A stretch of DNA of 10,678 bases from VRUE01 sp036403515. Its GTDB lineage: Bacteria > Actinomycetota > Thermoleophilia > Solirubrobacterales > 70-9. Position 1 is the stretch's first letter. Each line of letters opens with the position of its first letter. Location of the stretch: contig DASWQV010000058.1 in NCBI GenBank assembly GCA_036403515.1, forward strand, positions 1 to 10,678, given 5' to 3'. The notes beneath the pieces were generated by a model, which ran no database searches, was not told the origin of the DNA, and saw only the letters and a program-made list of their open reading frames with translations. This document shows, one piece after another, positions 4,516 through 10,678 of the stretch. The position numbers and the translations under genes were made by a program.

Positions 4516-5438
4516 TGCGGATTGGGGCCGAGGCTTCGGCGGTTGTCGGCAATACGCCGCTCGTCGCCCTGCAGGGGCTCGCCGAGGGCCTCGCCGGGGA
4601 GGTCTGCGCGAAGCTCGAGTACTTCAACCCCGGCGGCTCGGTCAAGGACCGGATCGGGGTGGCGATGATCGATGCCGCTGAAGAAGAGGGATCGGTCAAA
4701 CCCGGGCGCTCGGTGATCGTCGAGCCGACCAGTGGCAACACCGGGATCGCGCTGGCGATGGTCTGTGCCGCGCGGGGCTATGAGCTGATCCTCACGCTGC
4801 CCGAGGGAATGAGCCGCGAGCGCGCCAAGCTGCTGCGGGCCTATGGCGCCGAAGTGCGGGAGACGCCCTCGCTTGGCGGGATGACCGAGGCGGTCGAGCT
4901 GGCGGAGGAGATCTGCGAGCAGCGCAAGGGGTTCATGCCGCAGCAGTTCTCCAACCCGGCGAACCCGGCGGTGCACCGGCGCACGACGGCGGAGGAGATC
5001 TGGCGCGATACCGACGGCGAGATCGGGGCGTTCGTCGCCGGTGTTGGAACGGGGGGAACGATCACCGGGGTGGGGAGGATGCTGAAGGAACGCGCCCCCG
5101 ATGCCCTTGTCGTCGCAGTCGAGCCGGCCGCCTCCCCGGTGCTCTCCGGTGGGGTCCCTGGCCCGCACAAGATCCAGGGGATCGGCGCCGGCTTCGTCCC
5201 CAAAGTGCTCGACCGATCGGTGATCGACGAGATCGTCGCGGTCTCTGACGAGGACGCGCTCGAGACCGCCCGCCTGGCTGCCAAGCGTGAGGGCGTCCTC
5301 GCCGGAATCTCAGCCGGGGCGAACATCAAAGCTGCCCTCGAGGTCGCGGCGCGGCCCGAGATGGCCGGCAAGAGGGTCGTGACCATCGTCTGCGACTCGG
5401 GCGAGCGCTACGTGTCCCTACCCTTCTTCTCACCATGA
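4515..5438 (+). CDS. cysK: Cysteine synthase / O-acetylserine sulfhydrylase (307 aa)
   Basis: This cytoplasmic pyridoxal-phosphate enzyme makes L-cysteine and acetate from O-acetylserine and sulfide. Visible hallmarks are VGNTPLV (11-17), the PLP lysine K44 in NPGGSVKDR, the substrate loop PTSGNTG (71-77), the phosphate-binding GTGGT (178-182), S266 in GISAGAN and the CDSGERY block (293-299). The length of 307 is normal for the CysK/CysM fold. The start at 4515 matches the family N-terminus, although no Shine-Dalgarno is seen. Its stop overlaps cysE by 4 nt (ATGA), so the two steps of cysteine synthesis are translated together. CysM-like sulfur-donor variants share these motifs; the pairing with cysE favours CysK. 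Confidence 0.93.
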   Translation: MRIGAEASAVVGNTPLVALQGLAEGLAGEVCAKLEYFNPGGSVKDRIGVAMIDAAEEEGSVKPGRSVIVEPTSGNTGIALAMVCAARGYELILTLPEGMSRERAKLLRAYGAEVRETPSLGGMTEAVELAEEICEQRKGFMPQQFSNPANPAVHRRTTAEEIWRDTDGEIGAFVAGVGTGGTITGVGRMLKERAPDALVVAVEPAASPVLSGGVPGPHKIQGIGAGFVPKVLDRSVIDEIVAVSDEDALETARLAAKREGVLAGISAGANIKAALEVAARPEMAGKRVVTIVCDSGERYVSLPFFSP

Positions 5439-6169
5439 GTCGCTGGAGGAGGCTGGTCTCGGAGGTGCGCGCCGACGTTTCCGCGGCGCGCGATCGCGAC
5501 CCGGCGGCACAGGGAGTCTCGACCCTGGAGATCCTCAGCAGCTGGGCTGGGGTGCAGGCGCTTCTCGCTCACCGCTTCGCCCACGCCCTCGGCCAGGCCG
5601 GCGTTCCTTTCCTGCCCCGCCTGATCGCCTATTCGACCCGGGCGATAACCGGGGTCGAGATCCACCCTTCGGCGAAGGTCGGCCGCGAGTTCTTCATCGA
5701 TCATGGCGCCGGCGTGGTGATCGGTGAGACGGCGGAGATCGGCGCGCGGGTGACTCTCTATCAGGGCGTGACGCTCGGCGGCACCGGCTTCCAGCGCGGC
5801 AAGCGCCATCCGACCCTCGGTGACAACGTCACGGTTGGGTCCGGCGCAAAGTTGCTCGGCCCGATCGCGGTCGGCGATGGAGCAAAGATCGGCGCCAACA
5901 CGGTCGTCGTCGAGGATGTGCCGCCGCTCGCGACAGTGGTCGGTAACCCCGGCCATCCGGTCAAGGTCGATGGAAAAAGGGTCGAGGGCCCCGACGCCGA
6001 CTGGATCCACCTGCCGGACCCGATCGCCGAGGCGATCAAATCGCTCTCGCAGCGGATAGCCGAGCTCGAGCGGCGGCTGGCCGAGCTCGACGGTGGCGAC
6101 GTGCCCGGCGCCGGCGCGGCGACGAGCGAATTGCGGGAGCGCACAGGTCGTTCGTCGGCCGGAGGTTGA
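5435..6169 (+). CDS. cysE: Serine O-acetyltransferase (244 aa)
   Basis: The enzyme transfers acetyl from acetyl-CoA to L-serine, giving the substrate of CysK. After an N-terminal helical region (1-70) comes the left-handed beta-helix of hexapeptide repeats. It contains EIHPSAKVG (75-83), FFIDHGAGVVIGET (86-99) with catalytic H90, QGVTLGGTG (110-118), GKRHPTLGDNV (122-132) and VVGNPGHPVK (168-177). E75 replaces the Asp found in E. coli, as is usual in Gram-positive forms. A C-terminal helix rich in Leu/Glu/Arg (198-219) may be a coiled coil. The protein ends in a Ser/Gly-rich tail (RSSAGG) and lacks the terminal Ile that inserts into CysK in the classical cysteine synthase complex. Its ATG overlaps the cysK stop. 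Confidence 0.93.
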   Translation: MSRWRRLVSEVRADVSAARDRDPAAQGVSTLEILSSWAGVQALLAHRFAHALGQAGVPFLPRLIAYSTRAITGVEIHPSAKVGREFFIDHGAGVVIGETAEIGARVTLYQGVTLGGTGFQRGKRHPTLGDNVTVGSGAKLLGPIAVGDGAKIGANTVVVEDVPPLATVVGNPGHPVKVDGKRVEGPDADWIHLPDPIAEAIKSLSQRIAELERRLAELDGGDVPGAGAATSELRERTGRSSAGG

Positions 6170-6171
6170 AG

Positions 6172-6177
6172 TAGCCT
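6172..6177 (+). promoter_or_regulatory. Candidate -10 box (TAGCCT) for the lipoprotein gene
   Basis: TAGCCT lies just after the cysE stop and is identical to the hexamer at 393-398. It would give a start near 6184 and a leader of about 30 nt before TTG 6215. No convincing -35 is seen. Confidence 0.25.
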
Positions 6178-6214
6178 GCGCCGGACTTCGTCCCAGCGCC
6201 CGAAAGGACCCGAT

Positions 6215-6799
6215 TTGCCCACCCGCCCGCTGCTGCTCTCCTGCATCTTGATTTTTTCGACCCTCGCCTTCGCGGCCTGCGGTGGTGGCGGCGATGAAAC
6301 GGGCACGGTCGAAGAAGTGATCGAAACTTCGGCAACGACCACCGACCCGGCCGACTGCAAGAAGCTCGAGACCCAGCAGTTCATCGAGCAGATTTCTCAG
6401 GAAAGCGGCGCGGCCGCTGTGAAGGAATGCGAAGAAGAAGCTGAAAACCAGGAAGGCTCCAAATCGGTCAGCGTCACAAACGTGGCGGTGAAGGGCTCGA
6501 GCGCTACGGCTGAAGCCGCGCTGAAGGGAGGCAGCCTGGATGGTCAGACCGTCGAAGTGGAGCTGGTGAAGGATGGCGACCAATGGAAGATGGACGAAGT
6601 CGTCAAGTTCACCAAGTTCAACCAGGCAAAGCTGGCCGGGGTCTTCGAACGCGAACTCTCGAAGGGATCAAGCGAACTGAGCCCCAGGCTCGCCAACTGC
6701 TTCGTCGAAGCATTCAAGAGCGGTTCGCAGGCTGAAGTCGAAGAACTGCTGCTGAGCGGCTCTGCGAAAGCGCTCGAAGAAGTCGCTGAAGCCTGCTAG
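6215..6799 (+). CDS. Exported lipoprotein of unknown function (194 aa)
   Basis: A lipoprotein signal peptide (PTRPLLLSCILIFSTLAFAA) precedes Cys22 and a Gly-rich linker. Position -3 is Phe, less typical than Leu, but the CGGGGDE sequence after it is characteristic. Residues about 46-148 (ADCKKLETQQFIEQ... SVTNVAVKGSSATAEAAL... VELVKDGDQWKMDEVVKF) resemble the cone-like fold of NTF2/DUF4878-type lipoproteins. The remainder, to C194, is helical and acidic. Mature Cys at 48, 72, 162 and 194 could form two disulfides. TTG is chosen because AAAGGA at 6203-6208 sits 6 nt upstream and the signal peptide starts there. By hand count 24 of 27 Glu codons are GAA, unlike the GAG-rich neighbours. Function is not known. 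Confidence 0.75.
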   Translation: MPTRPLLLSCILIFSTLAFAACGGGGDETGTVEEVIETSATTTDPADCKKLETQQFIEQISQESGAAAVKECEEEAENQEGSKSVSVTNVAVKGSSATAEAALKGGSLDGQTVEVELVKDGDQWKMDEVVKFTKFNQAKLAGVFERELSKGSSELSPRLANCFVEAFKSGSQAEVEELLLSGSAKALEEVAEAC

Positions 6800-6875
6800 G
6801 CGGCTCGGCGCAGCGGGCGTTCGCCTCGACTCGAGAGGGCACGGCGTGGCCGCCTGGACCGGCCGCGCGCGCGGC

Positions 6876-6881
6876 TATTCT
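6876..6881 (+). promoter_or_regulatory. Candidate -10 box (TATTCT) for pcrA
   Basis: TATTCT fits TANNNT and ends 8 nt before ATG 6890. A weak TGGACC (6855-6860) lies 15 nt upstream. With no Shine-Dalgarno before 6890, a leaderless pcrA-folD transcript is likely. The 90-base gap between the lipoprotein and pcrA holds only GC-rich short inverted repeats; I see no clear terminator. Confidence 0.4.
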
Positions 6882-6889
6882 CGAAGTGG

Positions 6890-9136
6890 ATGCTGAAGAT
6901 GGACCCTGAGAGCCCGCCGAGCGACGCCGGCGCCCCGATCGAGCCCGGTGCCGACCGAACCGAGCGGTTGCTGGCGGGGCTCAACGAGCCACAGCGACAG
7001 GCCGTGGTCCATGGGGAGGGGCCGTTGCTGGTGCTCGCGGGGGCCGGCTCGGGCAAGACCCGCGTCCTGACCCATCGCATCGCTTACCTGCTGGCCACCG
7101 GCGCGGCCCGCCCGGGTGAGATCCTCGCGATCACCTTCACCAACAAGGCAGCGAATGAGATGCGCGAGCGAGTCGAGAAGCTGGTCGGGCGCTCCGCCCG
7201 GGCGATGTGGGTGACGACCTTCCACTCCGCCTGCGCGCGGATGCTGCGCGCCGACGCCGAGCGCCTTGGTTACTCGCGCAGCTTCACGATCTACGATGAG
7301 TCGGACTCGCTGCGAATGCTCAAACGCTGCATGACCGAGCTCGGCATCGACCCCAAACGCTATCCGCCGCGTTCGATTCGGTCGCAGATATCAGGCGCCA
7401 AGAACAAGCTCGTCGATGCCCCGGCTTACGCCCAGGCCCAGGGCAGCGTCTTCGAGGAAACCGCCGCCGCCGTCTATGAGCTTTACGAGAAGCGGATGCT
7501 CGCGGCAAATGCGATGGACTTCGACGACCTCCTGGTCCGCACTGTCAACGTCCTCGAGCTCTCCGAGGAGGCTCGTGAGCGCTGGCGGCGCACCTTCCGA
7601 CACGTCCTCGTCGATGAGTACCAGGACACCAACCACGCCCAGTACCGGCTGCTGCAACTGCTCACCGCCGAGCACGGCAACCTGATGGTGGTCGGCGACG
7701 AGGACCAGTCGATCTATGGCTTCCGGCACGCCGACATCCGCAACATCCTCGACTTCGAGCGCGACTTCCCCGAGGCGGAGGTGGTCAAGCTCGAGCAGAA
7801 CTACCGCTCGACTCAGACCATCCTCTCCGCCGCCAACGCCGTGGTCGAGCGCAACCGCGAGCGTCGGCCGAAGCAGCTCTGGACCGAGATAGCCGGTGGC
7901 GAGCCGGTGAAGCTCTCGGAGCTCACCGACGAGCACGAGGAGGCGCGCTGGGTCGCCGGCGAGATCGAGCGCCTCGCCGAGGAGGACGGGGTCAAGCGCG
8001 AAGACGTCGCGGTCTTCTACCGGACCAACGCGATGAGCCGGGTGCTCGAGGACACCTTGGTCCGCTACGAGCTGCCCTATCAGGTGGTCGGCGGCACCAA
8101 GTTCTACGAGCGAGCCGAGGTCAAGGATGCGGTCGCCTACCTGAGCCTGCTGGTCAACCCGTCCGACCAGGTCTCCTTCGCGCGGATCGTCAACTCGCCG
8201 CGGCGGGGAATCGGCAACACCAGCCAGGCGCGACTCGCGGCCCACGCCAACACGACCGGCCTCTCGATCTGGGAGGTGGCCGAACGGGTCGAGGAGGTGC
8301 CGGGGCTCGGCGCCGCCGCGACCAAGGCGGTAGGGCGTTTCCAGGAGACGATGGAAGGCCTGCGAGCGCGAGCCGAGGATGCGCCGGTCGCCGAGCTGCT
8401 GGAGGCGGTCCTGCGCGAGACCGGTTACCTCGAGGCGCTCTCGGCGGAGCGCACGATCGAGGCCGAGGGTCGCGCCGAGAACCTCGAGGAGCTGATCGGC
8501 ATGGCGGCTGAGTTCGACGCCAATCATGAGCTCGAGGGAGAGGCCGAGGTCTCGCCCCTCGAAGAGTTCTTGCAGCAGATCTCCCTTTACACCCAGCAGG
8601 ACGACCTGCGTGAGGAGGAGTCGCTGATCACGCTGATGACCTTGCACAACGCCAAGGGGCTGGAGTACGACACGGTGTTCCTGGTCGGCTGCGAGGACGG
8701 CGCCTTCCCCCATATGCGAGCGCTGGAAGAGGGCGGTGAAGAGGAGGAGCGGCGCCTCTGTTACGTCGGCATCACCCGCACTCGCCGCCGCCTCTACATG
8801 ACCTGGGCACGCGAACGCCGCCTCTTTGGCCGCGCCGAGCGCAACCTTCCCTCGCGATTCGTCGACGAGTTGCCGGCCGAGCTGACCGAGCGGCACTCGA
8901 GCGCGGCTGGGCACGCCAGCGGCATCGGCTGGGAGTCGGCCCCCTCCGACACGGCGACGCCGATCGACCCGGGTCCCACCCTGGAGATGCAGACCGGCGA
9001 CGACGTCGTCCACGCCAGCTTCGGCGACGGCGTCGTCACTGCCGTTGAGCCGGGCGGGATCGTCGTCGTGCGCTTTGCCAGCGATGGCGTCGAGCGCAAG
9101 CTGATGGCCGACTACGCGCCAATTCGGAGGAGGTAG
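6890..9136 (+). CDS. pcrA: ATP-dependent DNA helicase PcrA/UvrD (748 aa)
   Basis: This superfamily 1A 3'-5' helicase unwinds DNA in repair and replication and clears RNA polymerase or recombinase from DNA. All motifs are present: Q motif LNEPQRQAV (31-39), Walker A GAGSGKT (51-57), Ia TFTNKAA (82-88), II VDEYQDTN (241-248), III VVGDEDQSIYGFRHADI (267-283), IV QNYRS (303-307), V TLHNAKGLEYDTVFLVG (584-600) and VI YVGITRTRRRLYM (625-637). The C-terminal part from about 706 (VHASFGDGVVTAVE... VVVRFASDG) is the Tudor-like domain that contacts RNA polymerase in PcrA. The length is typical. ATG 6890 is chosen for the upstream TATTCT box; a second Met at 6899 is possible and would remove three residues. 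A 2-nt gap separates it from folD. Confidence 0.95.
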   Translation: MLKMDPESPPSDAGAPIEPGADRTERLLAGLNEPQRQAVVHGEGPLLVLAGAGSGKTRVLTHRIAYLLATGAARPGEILAITFTNKAANEMRERVEKLVGRSARAMWVTTFHSACARMLRADAERLGYSRSFTIYDESDSLRMLKRCMTELGIDPKRYPPRSIRSQISGAKNKLVDAPAYAQAQGSVFEETAAAVYELYEKRMLAANAMDFDDLLVRTVNVLELSEEARERWRRTFRHVLVDEYQDTNHAQYRLLQLLTAEHGNLMVVGDEDQSIYGFRHADIRNILDFERDFPEAEVVKLEQNYRSTQTILSAANAVVERNRERRPKQLWTEIAGGEPVKLSELTDEHEEARWVAGEIERLAEEDGVKREDVAVFYRTNAMSRVLEDTLVRYELPYQVVGGTKFYERAEVKDAVAYLSLLVNPSDQVSFARIVNSPRRGIGNTSQARLAAHANTTGLSIWEVAERVEEVPGLGAAATKAVGRFQETMEGLRARAEDAPVAELLEAVLRETGYLEALSAERTIEAEGRAENLEELIGMAAEFDANHELEGEAEVSPLEEFLQQISLYTQQDDLREEESLITLMTLHNAKGLEYDTVFLVGCEDGAFPHMRALEEGGEEEERRLCYVGITRTRRRLYMTWARERRLFGRAERNLPSRFVDELPAELTERHSSAAGHASGIGWESAPSDTATPIDPGPTLEMQTGDDVVHASFGDGVVTAVEPGGIVVVRFASDGVERKLMADYAPIRRR

Positions 9137-9138
9137 CG

Positions 9139-9987
9139 GTGTCGGCGCGCATCATCGATGGCAAGGCGGTTGCCCTGGGGGTGCGGTCCCGGGTCGCCGG
9201 CGAAGTCGCCTCGTTCGAGGCCGAGAACGGTCGCACGCCGCTGCTCGTCACGGTGATCGTCGGCGACGATCCGGCGTCGGAGGTCTACGTCAAAGGCAAG
9301 CACCGCGCCTGTGAGGAGGTGGGGATGCGCTCGCTTCACCACGGCCTCGCTGCTGAGACGACTGAGAAGGAGCTGCTGGAGTTGGTCCGGGCGCTGGGTG
9401 AGGACCCCGACGTCGACGGGATCCTGGTCCAGCTTCCTCTGCCCGACCACCTCGACCCGGATCGGATCATCGCCGCGATCGACCCCACGAAGGACGTCGA
9501 TGGGCTTACCCCGGTCAACGCCGGCAGGCTCGCTCAAGGCATGCCGGGCCTCGTCTCCTGCACTCCCTCCGGGGTGATGGAACTGCTCCGCCATGAGGGG
9601 ATCGGTCTGGAGGGCGCCGAGGCGGTTGTGGTCGGTCGCTCGAAGCTGGTCGGCGTTCCCGTGGCCAGGCTGCTGCTGGGAGCGAACGCCACGGTGACCA
9701 GCTGTCATTCGCGGACGCGAGAGCTGGCCACTGTCTGTCGGCGCGCCGACGTGCTGATCGCCGCGGTCGGCGTCCCGCGCCTGCTCGGCGCCGACGCGGT
9801 CAAGCCCGGCGCCGTGGTTATCGACGTCGGCATCAACCGCACTGACAACGGTTTGGTCGGCGACGTTGATTTTGAGGCCGCGGTCGAGGTCGCCTCGGCG
9901 ATCACGCCGGTGCCGGGTGGCGTGGGACCGATGACGATCGCAATGCTGCTCGTGAATACGTTGGCTGCCGCCCGGGCCCGGGTGTAA
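9139..9987 (+). CDS. folD: Methylenetetrahydrofolate dehydrogenase / methenyl-THF cyclohydrolase (282 aa)
   Basis: This bifunctional enzyme interconverts 5,10-methylene-, 5,10-methenyl- and 10-formyl-tetrahydrofolate with NADP(H), supplying one-carbon units for purine synthesis. Catalytic Y50 and K54 lie in SEVYVKGKHRACEEVG; Q98 in VQLPLP, D121 in KDVDG, the NADP-binding GRSKLVGVP (166-174), GINR (231-234) and PVPGGVGPMT (257-266) are all present. The length matches the family. GTG 9139 is supported by GGAGGAGG at 9126-9133, which lies over the end of pcrA, 2 nt after whose stop folD begins. The two are therefore co-transcribed, though they share no pathway. Confidence 0.95.
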   Translation: MSARIIDGKAVALGVRSRVAGEVASFEAENGRTPLLVTVIVGDDPASEVYVKGKHRACEEVGMRSLHHGLAAETTEKELLELVRALGEDPDVDGILVQLPLPDHLDPDRIIAAIDPTKDVDGLTPVNAGRLAQGMPGLVSCTPSGVMELLRHEGIGLEGAEAVVVGRSKLVGVPVARLLLGANATVTSCHSRTRELATVCRRADVLIAAVGVPRLLGADAVKPGAVVIDVGINRTDNGLVGDVDFEAAVEVASAITPVPGGVGPMTIAMLLVNTLAAARARV

Positions 9988-9990
9988 TGT
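9961..9990 (+). promoter_or_regulatory. Candidate promoter for the terminal membrane-protein gene
   Basis: TTGGCT (9961-9966), 18 nt, then TAATGT (9985-9990) form a reasonable -35/-10 pair at the end of folD, with a start near 9997 and GGAGG (10013-10017) 8 nt before ATG 10026. The spacer contains CCCGGGCCCGGG (9971-9982), a 12-bp palindrome that could be an operator or simply Ala-Arg-Ala-Arg codons. Confidence 0.3.
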
Positions 9991-10025
9991 CGCGCCGACC
10001 CCAAGCTCGACCGGAGGACGAATAG

Positions 10026-10634
10026 ATGGAGCACCTAGACAAGCTCAGCCCCGGAGAGAAGGTCGCCGGCGGTTCGGCGATTGCGCTCTTCATCTTCATG
10101 TTCTTCAACTGGTTCGGAGCCGAGGTATCTGGTGTCGGCGGTTTCTCCGGCAGCGTCTCGGGCCAAGCTGGCAACGCTTGGGACACCCTCGATTTCATTC
10201 CGATCGTGCTGCTGATCACCGTGATCGCCGCGCTGGTGATGGCCGGCCTCCGCCTCGCCGACTCGGCGTATGAGCCGCCGGCGCCAATGAGCACTCTGGT
10301 CACCATTCTCGGCGTGATCTCGGTGCTGCTGATCCTCTTCCGAATCATCGACCCGCCGACGTTTGCGAGCTTTGGTGGCGTCTCGGTCGACGCGACCCTC
10401 AGCGTCGGAATCTTCCTCGGCCTGATCGCCGCCGGCGGGATCGCCTACGGCGGCTACAGCACGATGCGCGAAGAAGGGATCACCTTCGGCGACGCGGCTG
10501 ACCGTCTCTCGGGAGGCGCCTCGCCGCCGCCACCTTCGCCGCCTTCATCTCAGGTACCACCGACGCCTCCGCAGCATCAGGCGCCGCCACCTCCGCCGAG
10601 TTCTCCGCCTCCGCCTCCACCACCGAACAGCTGA
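10026..10634 (+). CDS. Four-helix membrane protein with proline-rich C-terminal tail (202 aa)
   Basis: I do not recognise a named family. Hydrophobic segments at about 13-31, 57-76, 89-108 and 122-144 predict four transmembrane helices. The short N-terminus (MEHLDKLSPGEKVAGG) is probably cytoplasmic, which would also place the C-terminus inside. Residues 165-202 are about two-thirds Pro with Ser, Gln and Gly, a flexible tail that could bind partners. The loop 32-56 is Gly/Ser-rich. GGAGG at 10013-10017 supports the start. It follows folD by 38 bases, may have its own promoter, and is closed by the hairpin at 10643. Pro-tailed small membrane proteins are common in Actinobacteria, often of unknown role. 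Confidence 0.75.
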   Translation: MEHLDKLSPGEKVAGGSAIALFIFMFFNWFGAEVSGVGGFSGSVSGQAGNAWDTLDFIPIVLLITVIAALVMAGLRLADSAYEPPAPMSTLVTILGVISVLLILFRIIDPPTFASFGGVSVDATLSVGIFLGLIAAGGIAYGGYSTMREEGITFGDAADRLSGGASPPPPSPPSSQVPPTPPQHQAPPPPPSSPPPPPPPNS

Positions 10635-10642
10635 GCCCTGGC

Positions 10643-10671
10643 TTGGGGAGGGCCGGCTGACCCCTCCCCAA
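10643..10671 (+). terminator. Hairpin terminator without T-run after the membrane-protein gene
   Basis: TTGGGGAGGG (10643-10652) and CCCTCCCCAA (10662-10671) form a perfect 10-bp stem with a 9-base loop, starting 8 bases after the stop codon. No U-tract follows, as is common for actinobacterial hairpin terminators. The symmetric stem could also act on transcripts from the right. Confidence 0.65.
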
Positions 10672-10678
10672 ACGAGCG

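Noticed and set aside
4272..5168. 298-residue minus-strand ORF opposite cysK and its upstream region
   Set aside because: It is antisense to conserved CysK motifs and is Arg/Pro-rich low-complexity sequence typical of shadow frames.
6180..6200. GGAC-TTC-GTCC hairpin after cysE as a terminator
   Set aside because: Only four base pairs and no T-run; too weak to call.
7391..9013. 540-residue minus-strand ORF opposite pcrA
   Set aside because: Long antisense frames are expected in high-GC DNA. The plus strand carries all PcrA motifs, and the antisense product has no recognisable fold.
1..10678. CRISPR array, tRNA or rRNA genes, or known anti-phage defence system
   Set aside because: No regular repeat-spacer pattern, no tRNA cloverleaf or rRNA sequence, and no defence nuclease or sensor domain was seen beyond the decayed HicA/HicB pair.

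Overview
The window looks like a high-GC actinobacterial chromosome. Strong G/C use at third codon positions, TANNNT-type -10 boxes, apparent leaderless starts and the order cysK-cysE-lipoprotein-pcrA-folD suggest the class Thermoleophilia (Solirubrobacterales-like). That placement is an inference from gene style and order, not from a marker gene. All intact genes except the truncated transposase run left to right.

Layout. (1) Bases 1-141 are the end of an IS481-like insertion sequence whose transposase starts at 59 and runs off the left edge on the minus strand. Its tip abuts a TCTAGG hexamer, which matches the NCTAGN target known for IS481 and overlaps the likely -10 box of the next gene. 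(2) Bases 142-2526 are an accessory block: a small helix-turn-helix protein, a 23-bp palindrome, then four overlapping genes (winged-helix protein, two tandem paralogous XRE repressors, tyrosine integrase) with 1-, 1- and 8-nt overlaps. (3) Bases 2503-2700 contain no convincing gene but many short repeats and palindromes, probably the integrase recombination site. (4) Bases 2751-3166 hold a HicA/HicB toxin-antitoxin pair in which hicA is frameshifted and hicB is intact. (5) Bases 3252-4346 encode a secreted TolB-like beta-propeller. A degraded copy of the sequence at the integrase 3' end recurs at 4357-4388, just before the core genes, and may mark the island boundary.

(6) From about 4470 the content becomes housekeeping. 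cysK and cysE overlap by 4 nt and encode the last two steps of cysteine synthesis. cysK has no clear Shine-Dalgarno sequence; it may be reached through a leaderless nine-residue leader peptide containing one Cys, whose stop overlaps the cysK start (TGATG). An exported lipoprotein with unusual GAA-rich codon use follows, then the DNA helicase pcrA, folD two bases later, and a four-helix membrane protein with a proline-rich tail, closed by a 10-bp hairpin at 10643-10671.

I did not find a clearly new defence or biosynthetic system. The most informative signals are the IS insertion in a promoter with its translation-blocking hairpin, the coupled regulator-integrase cassette with its repeat-rich att-like region, the broken toxin beside an intact antitoxin, and the recurring leaderless-start geometry.
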